Below, piece by piece: positions 22,894 to 31,262 of a stretch of DNA of 32,893 nucleotides (the first letter of the stretch is position 1; every line of letters starts with the position of its first letter). Source of the DNA: Vicinamibacteria bacterium (GTDB lineage Bacteria > Acidobacteriota > Vicinamibacteria > Marinacidobacterales > SMYC01); NCBI GenBank assembly GCA_035620555.1, contig DASPGQ010000243.1, forward strand, positions 1 through 32,893. Direction: 5' to 3'. Position numbers and translations under genes: made by a program. Below the pieces are notes generated by a model. It had not been told where the DNA came from, made no database searches, and saw only the letters and a program-made list of their open reading frames with translations.

Positions 22894-22942
22894 TTGGGGC
22901 GACGAAGTAAGATGCGTGGAGTCGGACTGCTGGAGGAGGACG

Positions 22943-25702
22943 ATGCCGCATCTGAGTGCCTGGCTTTTTTTCTTGGGAGTCTTCCTGGTCTCTTCGCTCG
23001 CTCTTCCATCGAGCACTCAAGACGTCTCCTTACCCGAAGGAATCCAACGGGTCGCCTCGGTCGAAGGGATCACCGAGTACCGGCTCGACAACGGACTGCG
23101 CCTGCTGCTCTTTCCCGACCCATCCAAACTGACGATTACCGTGAACATCACCTATCTCGTGGGTTCCAAGCACGAAGGCTATGGCGAGACGGGGATGGCG
23201 CACCTGCTCGAGCACCTGGTCTTCAAAGGGACCCCCGCGCATCCGGACATTCCCCAGGAGCTGACGGAACACGGGGCGCGGCCGAACGGGACGACATGGT
23301 ACGACCGGACGAACTACTTCGAGACGTTCCCCGCCAACGACGAGAACCTCGAATGGGCCCTCGATCTCGAGGCCGACCGAATGGTGAACAGCTTCATCGC
23401 CCGGAGGGACTTGGACTCGGAAATGACGGTTGTCCGCAACGAGTTCGAGATGGGAGAAAACTACCCCCAGAACGTCCTCATGCAAAGGATGCTCTCGACG
23501 GCCTATCTCTGGCACAGCTACGGAAAATCCACCATTGGGTCCCGAGCCGATATCGAGAACGTTCCCATCGAGAACCTCCAGGCCTTCTACCGTACGTGGT
23601 ACCAGCCCGACAATAGCGTCCTGATCGTGGCGGGAAACTTCGACGAGTCTGCGGCGCTCGAGCTCGTGCGACGAAAGTTGGGTACCATTCCCCGTCCGGT
23701 TCGCACGCTCCCTTCGAGCTACACTGTGGAGCCTCCGCAGGACGGCGAACGCTCCGTGACCCTTCGGCGTGTGGGCGATGTTCAAGTTGTCGGCGCGGCT
23801 TTCCACGTCCCCGCCGGATCGCATCCCGACTTCGCCGCCATCGATCTTCTGTCGTTCGTTCTCGGCGACACCCCTTCGGGAAGACTCTATAAGGCGCTGG
23901 TGGAAACTCAGAAAGCCTCCCGGGCCTCATCTTTCGCATTCCAGCTCGCCGACCCCGGCATCCTCTTCGCTCTTGCCGAGGTCAGGAAAGACGGTTCGCT
24001 CGCCGAGGCCAGAGACATTCTTCTGCGCGAAATCGACCGTGTGATCGAAGAGCCACCGACGCAAGAAGAGATCGATCGAGCGCGAGCGAGCCGGCTGAAG
24101 GACTGGGACACCACGATGCGAGCCTCGGAGCGAGCGGCCATCCTGCTGTCCAACTGGGCAGCCATGGGCGATTGGCGCTTGATGTTCCTCCATCGCGATC
24201 GTCTGGAGAAAGTCACGCCGGAGGACGTTCACCGCGTCGCCGTCGCTTATCTCGCGAGCATCAATCGCACCGTAGGACTCTATATCCCGACGACGGAACC
24301 CCTGCGCGCTGAGGTCCCGGCAGCTCCCAACATCGACGCCCTGGTCGAAGATTATAAAGGCAGGGAGACGCTGGCGATGGGCGAGGCATTCGATCCCTCC
24401 CCCGAGGCGGTCGAATCGCGCACCGCACGCAGCGAGATCGAGCCTGGCTTGCGCATCGCGCTATTACCCAAGAAGACGCGGGGGAGTGTCATCCAGATCG
24501 CGCTCGACCTGCGCTTCGGCAATGCGGACGACTTGCGGGGCCGGGCAAGCGCCGGCGAGCTGACAGCGCCGATGTTGCTGCGCGGAACCGAGTCAAAGAG
24601 CCGCCAGGAAATCCAGGACGAGCTCGATCGCCTCCGAGCCAATCTTCGCCTTTTCGGTGAAGCGAGCCGGGCGGGTGTCCGGCTGGAAGTCCCTCGCGAG
24701 AACCTCCTCCCCGCGCTCGATCTCGTCGCCGAGATTCTTCGCCATCCGTCTTTTCCCTCCTCCGAGCTCGAGGTCTTGAGACAAGAGACCCTTGCCCGGC
24801 TGGAAGATTCGAGAAGCGATCCGTTGCAGATCGCCATGACGGCTTTTCGTCGTCATTCGATGGATTGGCCGAAAGAGGACCCTCGTTACGTGCCCACGCT
24901 CGAAGAGCGCATCGAACGCACCAAGTCCGTCACGCTGGACGAGATACGTGAGTTCCACACCCGGTTCTACGGCCTGTCGCACGCCGAGCTCGCCGCCGTC
25001 GGGGACTTCGACGCAACCGAATTGGAGTCGGCGTTACGTGATCTCTTCGGAGGTTGGACGAGCGGATCCACCTACGCGCGTCTCGAATCGCCCTACCGGG
25101 ACAAACCTCCCCTGATCGAGGAGCTCGAGGCCCCGGATAAGGAAAGTGCGGTGTTCCTCGCGGGGTTGCCGATGGAAATTCGTGATGAGGATCCCGATTA
25201 TCCGGCGCTCGTCCTGGGCAACTTCATGACCGGCGGCGGCTTCCTCAACTCCCGTGTCGCCACCCGGCTTCGGCAGAAGGAAGGCCTGAGCTACGGGGCC
25301 GGGTGCACTTTCGACGCGAGCGCATGGGAGAAGAGCGGCCGATTCTTCTGCTATGCAATCTACGCTCCCCAGCACGCCGAACGGCTGGAGTCGTCGTTCA
25401 AGGAGGAGATAGCCCGGATTCTCGATGATGGGTTCAGCGCCGAGGAGATCGCAGCTGCCAAACAAGGCTGGCTCGAGCAGCGGCGGCTTTCCCGAGCTCA
25501 AGAGCGAGAGCTCGCCGCTTCACTCAACGCGCTCGGCTACGAAGGTCGCACGCTGGAATGGGCGAGTCGATTGGAGGCCGAGGTTCGAGCGCTGAGCGCT
25601 TCGGACATCCTCGAAGCGATGCAACGCCACTTGAAGCTAGACAAGATGTCGTTCGTAAAGGCCGGCGACTTCGCGCGCGTTGGCACCCATCCGGAGAAGT
25701 GA
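22943..25702 (+). CDS. Exported M16-family zinc peptidase, full two-half form
   Basis: A 919-residue exported peptidase of the pitrilysin/insulinase family. The signal peptide is at residues 1-25 (PHLSAWLFFLGVFLVSSLALPSS). The N-terminal half has the inverted zinc motif HLLEH (H87, E90, H91) and the third ligand E167 in VVRNEFE, exactly 76 residues after H91. The C-terminal half lacks HxxEH but keeps the GGGFLNSRVATRLRQKEGLSYGAG segment, whose Arg/Tyr pair binds substrate. A single chain carrying active and inactive halves is usual for this subfamily. It probably degrades peptides in the periplasm or at the cell surface. ATG 22943 was chosen because GGAGGAGG precedes it; GTG 22916 would spoil the signal peptide. 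The stop is 16 bp from the convergent small gene. Confidence 0.93.
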   Translation: MPHLSAWLFFLGVFLVSSLALPSSTQDVSLPEGIQRVASVEGITEYRLDNGLRLLLFPDPSKLTITVNITYLVGSKHEGYGETGMAHLLEHLVFKGTPAHPDIPQELTEHGARPNGTTWYDRTNYFETFPANDENLEWALDLEADRMVNSFIARRDLDSEMTVVRNEFEMGENYPQNVLMQRMLSTAYLWHSYGKSTIGSRADIENVPIENLQAFYRTWYQPDNSVLIVAGNFDESAALELVRRKLGTIPRPVRTLPSSYTVEPPQDGERSVTLRRVGDVQVVGAAFHVPAGSHPDFAAIDLLSFVLGDTPSGRLYKALVETQKASRASSFAFQLADPGILFALAEVRKDGSLAEARDILLREIDRVIEEPPTQEEIDRARASRLKDWDTTMRASERAAILLSNWAAMGDWRLMFLHRDRLEKVTPEDVHRVAVAYLASINRTVGLYIPTTEPLRAEVPAAPNIDALVEDYKGRETLAMGEAFDPSPEAVESRTARSEIEPGLRIALLPKKTRGSVIQIALDLRFGNADDLRGRASAGELTAPMLLRGTESKSRQEIQDELDRLRANLRLFGEASRAGVRLEVPRENLLPALDLVAEILRHPSFPSSELEVLRQETLARLEDSRSDPLQIAMTAFRRHSMDWPKEDPRYVPTLEERIERTKSVTLDEIREFHTRFYGLSHAELAAVGDFDATELESALRDLFGGWTSGSTYARLESPYRDKPPLIEELEAPDKESAVFLAGLPMEIRDEDPDYPALVLGNFMTGGGFLNSRVATRLRQKEGLSYGAGCTFDASAWEKSGRFFCYAIYAPQHAERLESSFKEEIARILDDGFSAEEIAAAKQGWLEQRRLSRAQERELAASLNALGYEGRTLEWASRLEAEVRALSASDILEAMQRHLKLDKMSFVKAGDFARVGTHPEK

Positions 25703-25718
25703 ACGGGCTTGCCCATCC

Positions 25719-26042
25719 TCAGGGCTTGATCTGCCGGCGCGGACGATGGGGGGACGGTTTCTTGGCGTGCGATCTTCGGTACTCGTCGAGCTCGTCGTCG
25801 CTGACCTGAAGGAGCGACTGCTCCATTTCGCCTCCCTGGGCGATGAGCTCGCGCTCGAGCTTCAGAAAACAGATCTCGGGCGCATCCTGATACCGGACTC
25901 GGTTCGCGAGGAAAGCCCGATTCGCAATGGACACGGTGAACTCGCGGGATGCGCCATCGGGCTGTCGTACCCGTAGCCGGTACGTGCGGCAGCGTTCGTC
26001 GACCGTGAAGCCGAGATATTCGGATCTGGGTGTGGTTGCCAT
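25719..26042 (-). CDS. Small conserved-looking protein of unknown function
   Basis: A 107-residue protein that I do not recognise. The first 75 residues look like a compact beta-rich domain: YLGFTVDERCRTYRLRVRQPDG, then REFTVSIANRAFLANRVRYQDAPEICFLKLERELI. The rest is an acidic segment (DDELDEYRR) and a basic, proline-rich tail (KKPSPHRPRRQIK) that could bind nucleic acid. There is no signal peptide or membrane helix. ATG 26042 is preceded by AGGAG at about 8 bp spacing; the longer frame to 26093 is not supported. Neighbours are the M16 peptidase (convergent, 16 bp) and the RRM protein on the same strand, 136 bp upstream. The Shine-Dalgarno sequence and composition favour a real gene. Confidence 0.7.
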   Translation of the reverse strand: MATTPRSEYLGFTVDERCRTYRLRVRQPDGASREFTVSIANRAFLANRVRYQDAPEICFLKLERELIAQGGEMEQSLLQVSDDELDEYRRSHAKKPSPHRPRRQIKP

Positions 26043-26178
26043 GTGTCTCTCTCCTCGGCGAGTCGTGGAGGGACACCTCCCCGCGCGGCTCACGTTCTCG
26101 GCTCGAATCAGTCTCGAGCGCTCTTCATCGGCCCTCGGTCTCGCCCGCGAGAGCCTTCCATATTAGTTGGGGAACCTG

Positions 26179-26541
26179 TTAGAATCCCCGCTTGCGCGCG
26201 CGCACGTTGCGGCGACTGCCTTTGGGTTTATTCGCGCGCTTGCCGTATGGGCGGTCTGGGGAGCCACCGTCGGCAAAGCCAGTCGAGCGAGGCGGTCGCT
26301 CTTCGGCTTCACTGACGCGGAGGTTCCGTCCTCCCAGTTCGTATCCGTCGAAGCGGTTGATTGCCTCCTCGGCTTCTGCTTGCTCGGTGAACTTGACGAA
26401 GGCAAATCCCCTGGGCCGTCCTGTGTTTCGGTCGGTAGGCATGAAGACCTCGATGATCGAGCCTACCTGAGAAAAAAGGCTCTCGAGGTCGTTCTGGGTC
26501 GTGTCGAAGCTCATGTTTCCAACGAAGAGTTTAGTATTGAT
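26179..26541 (-). CDS. RRM-domain RNA-binding protein, apparently starting at ATC
   Basis: A 120-residue bacterial RNA-recognition-motif protein, similar to cyanobacterial Rbp proteins. RNP2 is LFVGNM (5-10) and RNP1 is RGFAFVKF (44-51), with the usual DLESLFSQVG helix and GRNLRVSEA strand. The tail (81-120) is rich in Arg, Lys, Gly and Pro. Homologues begin M-x-TKLFVGN; here the codon at that position is ATC (26541-26539), preceded by AAAAGGAGGG (26555-26546) with 5 nt spacing. An upstream ATG at 26676 is in frame but lies before a perfect TATAAT (26568-26563), which should place the transcript start near 26556. Downstream ATG 26512 would delete the first strand of the RRM. It is divergent from the Oar-like receptor. 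The likely role is RNA chaperone or cold/stress response. Confidence 0.85.
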   Translation of the reverse strand: MNTKLFVGNMSFDTTQNDLESLFSQVGSIIEVFMPTDRNTGRPRGFAFVKFTEQAEAEEAINRFDGYELGGRNLRVSEAEERPPRSTGFADGGSPDRPYGKRANKPKGSRRNVRARKRGF

Positions 26542-26562
26542 AAAGCCCTCCTTTTGCTTAAC

Positions 26563-26592
26563 ATTATACGCCAATAGGCCTTCATGTGCCGA
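26563..26592 (-). promoter_or_regulatory. Promoter of the RRM protein gene
   Basis: On the minus strand a perfect TATAAT (26568-26563) lies 18 bp after TCGGCA (26592-26587), a 4/6 match to TTGACA. The predicted start near 26556 leaves a leader of about 15 nt that consists almost only of the ribosome site AAAAGGAGGG. This makes the upstream in-frame ATG and TTG codons of the RRM gene unlikely starts. Confidence 0.6.
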
Positions 26593-26710
26593 CAGAAAAG
26601 CCCGGTAGAAGCCCTCGAGACGGTACGGTGCGGCTCGCCCGAGCGAAGCTGCCGGGTACCCATCGAGCAAACTCACGCGGGTTTCCGATTATCGAGAGAG
26701 GATTACCGAT

Positions 26711-29557
26711 ATGACGATATCGACTCGCATCGCCTTGATCGCCGCGATCGCCTTTCAAGCAGCCCCCTCGCATCTCCTGGCCCAGGCATCGGCGGTGAAT
26801 GCTTCCATCGAGGGGGTCATCAAAGACGCAACCGGAGGGGTTCTACCCGGCGTGAGCGTCACGGTTACGAACCTCGACACCGGGGCATCTCGCACCGTGG
26901 TGACGAACGAGACGGGTCTCTACCGTGCCCAGTTGCTGCCGCTCGGAACCTACCGCGTCATGGCGGAGCTCTCCGGTTTTTCTCGGTTCACCCAGGAGGG
27001 TGTCGAGTTGAGCGCCGGAATGACGGCGACGGTGAACGTCACACTGCAGGTGGGCGAGGTGACCGAGACCATCACGGTCGGAGCGGACTCCCCGGTCATC
27101 GAGCCGGCAAAAATGGATCTTGGGCGTCTCCTCGACGAGCGCGAGATCAGGAACATTCCCCTGGTCTCGAGGAATCCCTTCAACTTCGCTCTCCTCCAGG
27201 CCAACGTGACCGGCTACGAGAACGAGGAGTTCGGTGTACCCCGCGTCAACGCCAACGGAACCCAGATGCGCACCAACTACCAGATCGACGGGAACACGAA
27301 CACTCAGAAAGATCGGCCTGGACTCAGACTGCAACCCATATCGGAAATCTTCGTCAAAGAAGTCCAGGTGGTGACCAGCGGTTTGGCACCCGAGTTTGGC
27401 CAGACCACCGGCATGGTATTCAACGTCGTGACCCCCTCGGGCACGAACCAATACAGCGGGACGGGGAGCTATCGGTTCCGTCGACAGGGCATGTCGGCGC
27501 GACCCTTCACTCTGTCGGAGAGCGCTCCCAAACCGGATACGAAAGTCGATAACTTCACTGGAACTTTCGGAGGACCGATAAGGAGAGACGCCGCGCATTT
27601 CTACGTGGGCTACGAGTACATCAAGAGAGATCTCTCCGCCGATCGGGTCATTACCGTGGACCCGGCGGACGCGGCTCGGCTCGGAATCTCGGACACCCTC
27701 GGAGACGGAGTCATCCCCGCCCAAGCCGAGCCCCAGTTCTTCATCGTCAAAGGGGATTTCCAGCTAAATCCGTCTCACAGCTTGAGCGCCCGCTACACCT
27801 TGTTCGATCAACCGATCTCGAGCAACATCGGCGGTGGTCTGAACACACTCGAGCGGGCCGTCGACTTCGCCGATAGTGCGAACAGCGTGTCGGCCCAGCT
27901 CGTCTCCTCGTTCGGCGGCGACAAGCTCAACGAGCTCCGGGGACAGTGGAGCAATCGAAAGACCGACCGGGTGAGGAACGATTTCAGCGGGTCGATGCCG
28001 GCGATCACCATCAGTGGAGTGGCCAACTTCGGTGGCGTCGACGGCGACAACTTCGAGCAGAAGATCTTCCAAATCACCGATAGCTTCACCCTTTACCGAG
28101 GCAACCACGCCTTCAAATTCGGAGGAAGCATCGAGGCGGTGGACGATTTCCGGCGAAGCTCGGTCGACACCACCTATACCTTCGGCAGCATCGCAGCCTA
28201 CGAGGCCGCCCGTGACGGCATCGACCCGTTCGCTTACACGACATTCGCCCAGAACATCGGCGACCCAACCCTCAGCTTCGACTCCACCTTCTTCTCCGCC
28301 TACTTCCAGGATGATTGGTCGGTGAACGACCGGCTGAAGGTGCTGTACGGGGTCCGCTATGACTACTACCGAGTCCCCGATGCCGTTCCCGCGCCCAACA
28401 ATCCCGCGTCACAGGAGTTTCGCATCGACAAGAACAACTTCGCTCCGAGGGTGGGGGTTTCCTGGGACACGACCGGTGAAGGCAAGGCGGTCTTGACGTT
28501 TCAGACGGGTGTCATGACCGATGCACCGCACCTCCGGATTTATCTCGACGCGATCCAGCAGAACGGCGACCCGAAGTTCACCAATTTCGTCCTGAACCCC
28601 ACCAGCGCGGGCGCCCCGGCCTTTCCTGGCGCTCTGCCAGCGGGGGCGGGTTTCTTCTCTAGCCCATCGACCATCTACACGGTGTCTCCCGATTTCCGGA
28701 GCGAGTACTCCGTCCAGAACACCGTCCAGTACCGCCGGGCCCTTCAGGACGACCTTTCTTTCGAGCTCGCCTATGTGAATGCCTTCGGCCGGAACATCCC
28801 TTTGACACTCGACGTCAATCTGATCAACCCGACTGGGTCCCTGGATGACGGGCGACCGGTGTTCGCCACCGCGGTCAACGGCGACACCCGAGCCAACCCC
28901 GCCTTCAACCACATACGCCAGTACGAGTCGATCGGAGAATCCAGCTATAACGCCTTCACGGTTCGCTTGAGAAAACGGCTTTCCCGAGATCTATCGTTGA
29001 ACACGTTCTATACGCTCGCCAAGGCCGAGGACGACGCCATCCTTCAGGGGCTGATCATCGGGAGCCGCGATCCGTTCCACTCCGACCCCACCGATAACGG
29101 TCGCGACAAGGGGAGAACGCCTTTCGACGTCCGTCATACCTGGATCAGCAGCGGCGTATGGACTCTCCCGACCGAGACTCAACTCGGATTCGTGGTGAAT
29201 CTCAATAGCGGACTTCCCTTCAACATCCGCTCCAATCGGGACGTCAATGGAGACGGCCAGTCCACCAACGACCGCCCCGTCGGCGTGGACCGCATGGATC
29301 GAAACCTGGGGACGTTCTTCCAGGCGGACTTCCGCTTCTCCCAGTTCTTTCCCCTCAGCAGCGACCGCTATCGGCTGGAAGTCTTCGGAGACTTCCTCAA
29401 CCTGTTCAACCGGGACAACGTTCGGGAGCGCACCGAAACGGTGACGATCGACTCCGGCGGTAATGCGGTCGCACCGATCCCCGCCGACGACGAGTTCCGG
29501 ATCAGCCAGGGCTACCAGAACCTGCAGTTCCAGCTGGGGCTCAAGTTGCATTTTTAG
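26711..29557 (+). CDS. Oar-like TonB-dependent outer-membrane receptor with carboxypeptidase-regulatory domain
   Basis: A 948-residue outer-membrane protein. The signal peptide ends near LLAQA (residue 25). Residues about 30-115 form the carboxypeptidase-regulatory-like (CarboxypepD_reg) beta-sandwich: ASIEGVIKDATGGVLPGVSVTVTN, then GLYRAQLLPLGTYRVMAELSGF. A plug domain follows (LLDEREIRNIPLVSRNPFNF, YQIDGN, EVQVVTSG...EFGQTTG). The C-terminal two thirds are a beta-barrel with many aromatic strands (YFQDDWSVNDRLKVLYGVRYDYY), finishing in a terminal Phe as expected for Omp insertion. AGAGAGGA 8 bp upstream supports ATG 26711. Acidobacteriota carry many paralogues. They may import or bind oligosaccharides or other polymers; no ligand can be assigned here. 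A strong terminator follows the stop. Confidence 0.94.
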   Translation: MTISTRIALIAAIAFQAAPSHLLAQASAVNASIEGVIKDATGGVLPGVSVTVTNLDTGASRTVVTNETGLYRAQLLPLGTYRVMAELSGFSRFTQEGVELSAGMTATVNVTLQVGEVTETITVGADSPVIEPAKMDLGRLLDEREIRNIPLVSRNPFNFALLQANVTGYENEEFGVPRVNANGTQMRTNYQIDGNTNTQKDRPGLRLQPISEIFVKEVQVVTSGLAPEFGQTTGMVFNVVTPSGTNQYSGTGSYRFRRQGMSARPFTLSESAPKPDTKVDNFTGTFGGPIRRDAAHFYVGYEYIKRDLSADRVITVDPADAARLGISDTLGDGVIPAQAEPQFFIVKGDFQLNPSHSLSARYTLFDQPISSNIGGGLNTLERAVDFADSANSVSAQLVSSFGGDKLNELRGQWSNRKTDRVRNDFSGSMPAITISGVANFGGVDGDNFEQKIFQITDSFTLYRGNHAFKFGGSIEAVDDFRRSSVDTTYTFGSIAAYEAARDGIDPFAYTTFAQNIGDPTLSFDSTFFSAYFQDDWSVNDRLKVLYGVRYDYYRVPDAVPAPNNPASQEFRIDKNNFAPRVGVSWDTTGEGKAVLTFQTGVMTDAPHLRIYLDAIQQNGDPKFTNFVLNPTSAGAPAFPGALPAGAGFFSSPSTIYTVSPDFRSEYSVQNTVQYRRALQDDLSFELAYVNAFGRNIPLTLDVNLINPTGSLDDGRPVFATAVNGDTRANPAFNHIRQYESIGESSYNAFTVRLRKRLSRDLSLNTFYTLAKAEDDAILQGLIIGSRDPFHSDPTDNGRDKGRTPFDVRHTWISSGVWTLPTETQLGFVVNLNSGLPFNIRSNRDVNGDGQSTNDRPVGVDRMDRNLGTFFQADFRFSQFFPLSSDRYRLEVFGDFLNLFNRDNVRERTETVTIDSGGNAVAPIPADDEFRISQGYQNLQFQLGLKLHF

Positions 29558-29570
29558 ATCGTTCCGATGT

Positions 29571-29604
29571 GCCGGCGCCGGTTTCACGACCGCGCCGGCT
29601 TTTT
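29571..29604 (+). terminator. Intrinsic terminator after the Oar-like receptor gene
   Basis: GCCGGCGC pairs with GCGCCGGC, and an outlying GGT/ACC pair continues the stem past a bulged C, around a TTCACG loop; TTTTT (29600-29604) follows at once. It starts 14 bp after the receptor stop. It lies only 20 bp before the start of the lyase gene. Confidence 0.9.
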
Positions 29605-29624
29605 CCATCGCGTTTGACGCAACC

Positions 29625-30995
29625 ATGCCTACGACGGTTTTCGACTCGTTCTATTTCAAGGACCGCTTCGGTACCGAGCGGATGCGGGAGATCTGGGCAG
29701 ATCGGGCCACCCACCAGCGATGGCTCGATGTGGAAGCAGCCCTCGCGGAAGCCGAGGCGGAGGTGGGAGTCATTCCCAAGAACGTCGCCCGAGAAATCTC
29801 ACGCAGAGCCAAGATCGAGAATCTCGATCTCGCCGCCATGAAGGTGGAGTTCGATCGCTCCTGGAACCCCGTCGTTCCTCTGGTGAACGCTCTGCGTAAA
29901 GCCGTTTCTCCGCGAACGGCACGCTACGTCCACTGGGGCTGCACCAGCAAGAACATCTTCGACACCGGTATGATCCTCCAGATCAAGGAATCCTACGACC
30001 TGTTGACCGCGGAGGTCGGCAAAGTGGCCGACCAGCTCGCGGATCTGGCCGAACGCCATCGCGAGACGATCATGGCGGGTCGGACTCACGGCCAGCACGC
30101 CATTCCCATCACCTTCGGCTTCAAAGCGGCGACGTGGCTCGACGAGGTGAATCGGCAACGGGAGAGGCTCCTCGCAAGCCGGCCGCGAGTGCTCGTTGGA
30201 GAGTTCGGGGGCGCGGTTGGCACTCTTGCGTCGCTGGGACGCAAGGGACTTCGGGTGCAGAAACACCTCATGGCCAAACTCGGCCTCGGAGTTCCGGCGA
30301 TACCGGTCAAGACCGCAGGCGATCGGCTAGCCGAGTTCGTTCTGCTCTTGTGTCTCCTCTCCGCGACTCTCGGGAAGATTGCGCAGAACATCTATAACCT
30401 CCAGCAGACGGAGATCGACGAGGTCACGGAGTTCACCGAGGGCAAAATCGGCAGCTCGGCGATGCCCCACAAGCAGAATCCCGTCGCTTCGGGAGCGATC
30501 GTGTTTCTCGGACGCCTCCTCCGCTCCAACGCGGGAGCGGCTCTGGAGTACGTCCATGCCGAGTGGGAGGATGATCACCGCCAGGGAGAGACCGCGTGGA
30601 AGTTCGTCCCCGAAGTCTGTCTTCTCGCCTCGGCGCAGTTGTCCATCATGCAGCGCCTGCTCGAGGGACTGATCGTCAAGCCTGACAACATGCGGCGCAA
30701 CCTCGAGCGAGGCGGAGGCCTGCAGACGTCCGAAGCGCTGCTGATGGCCTTGTCGGAGCCCCTGGGAAGGGATCGGGCCCACGAGCTCGTCACCGAGCTG
30801 GCCACGGATGCCCGGTGCCGGGGAGTCAGCTTCAGCGAGATCGTCGCCGAGCATCCGGTGGTCCTCCGCCATCTCTCCAGGAAGGAGATCGCCAGATGTC
30901 TCGACTATCGGAGTTCCACGGGACTGTCGGCGCTGCTCGTCGACCGAGTCCTGATGGCTCACCGCAAGGCGGCTCGGAGGCAAGATAGTCCATGA
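29625..30995 (+). CDS. Adenylosuccinate lyase / PcaB-family lyase (fumarase-aspartase superfamily)
   Basis: A 456-residue enzyme of the aspartase/fumarase superfamily, which forms tetramers and eliminates or adds across a C-C bond. The three conserved regions are present: TSKNIFDTG (107-115), GRTHGQHAIPITFG (152-165, catalytic His155) and the signature loop GSSAMPHKQNP (276-286, catalytic Ser278). The shape of the middle region (PITFGFKAATWLDEVNRQRERL, GGAVGTLASLG) resembles 3-carboxymuconate cycloisomerase (PcaB) relatives as much as PurB. No purine-pathway or aromatic-degradation gene is adjacent, so the substrate cannot be fixed. ATG 29625 has no Shine-Dalgarno sequence; upstream in-frame codons would lie inside the terminator of the receptor gene. 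The stop overlaps the next small gene (ATGA). Confidence 0.88.
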   Translation: MPTTVFDSFYFKDRFGTERMREIWADRATHQRWLDVEAALAEAEAEVGVIPKNVAREISRRAKIENLDLAAMKVEFDRSWNPVVPLVNALRKAVSPRTARYVHWGCTSKNIFDTGMILQIKESYDLLTAEVGKVADQLADLAERHRETIMAGRTHGQHAIPITFGFKAATWLDEVNRQRERLLASRPRVLVGEFGGAVGTLASLGRKGLRVQKHLMAKLGLGVPAIPVKTAGDRLAEFVLLLCLLSATLGKIAQNIYNLQQTEIDEVTEFTEGKIGSSAMPHKQNPVASGAIVFLGRLLRSNAGAALEYVHAEWEDDHRQGETAWKFVPEVCLLASAQLSIMQRLLEGLIVKPDNMRRNLERGGGLQTSEALLMALSEPLGRDRAHELVTELATDARCRGVSFSEIVAEHPVVLRHLSRKEIARCLDYRSSTGLSALLVDRVLMAHRKAARRQDSP

Positions 30996-31222
30996 AATGG
31001 ATGGTGACCGTGGCTTTTCGCTGGCGTCCGGCCAATATGGAGTGGCAGTACAAGACCATCATCACCGGTTACGCCCCGGAGCGATGGCTCGCGGAAACGC
31101 TCGAATCGGCACGACGAGGGCGAGGCAAGCTCGAGGCCTCGATCCTCTACGCGCGCGAGATCCCGGATGAGATCGCGGAACCCCTGGAAAAAAAGCTTCT
31201 GGAGGCGGGTCCCGACTTCTGA
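30992..31222 (+). CDS. Small protein of unknown function, coupled to the lyase
   Basis: A 76-residue protein that I do not recognise. The N-terminal half is beta-like with many aromatics (KWMVTVAFRWRPANMEWQYKTIITGY), and the C-terminal half is helical and charged (PERWLAETLESARRGRGKLEASILYAREIPDEIAEPLEKKLLEAG). No signal peptide or Cys is present. ATG 30992 overlaps the lyase stop by 4 bp, so it is translationally coupled; GGAGG at 30976-30980 is an acceptable ribosome site, and a second ATG at 30998 is possible. Tight coupling suggests it works with the lyase, perhaps as a small partner or regulator. This is inference from position. Confidence 0.7.
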   Translation: MKWMVTVAFRWRPANMEWQYKTIITGYAPERWLAETLESARRGRGKLEASILYAREIPDEIAEPLEKKLLEAGPDF

Positions 31223-31262
31223 GCTCCGGGTCTTCCCGTCGAGCCGCAGGAGCCTCGGGAGC

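Larger units (their letters stand above)
22596..22942. other. Divergent intergenic region with clustered hairpins
   Basis: This 347-bp stretch separates the UspA gene (-) and the M16 peptidase (+). Open frames that cross it in both directions are out of frame with the genes and show no family resemblance. It holds three inverted repeats, listed separately. GGAGGAGG at 22932-22939 is the ribosome site of the peptidase. Confidence 0.5.

Noticed and set aside
21978-22910. Plus-strand open frame (310 codons) through the UspA gene and the intergenic region
   Set aside because: It runs antisense to a clear tandem UspA gene and has no family resemblance.
26542-26676. Upstream ATG 26676 as start of the RRM protein
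   Set aside because: It lies before the TATAAT box and adds 45 residues without RRM similarity.
29463-29624. Longer N-terminus for the lyase
   Set aside because: The extension overlaps the receptor gene and the terminator hairpin and has no family resemblance.
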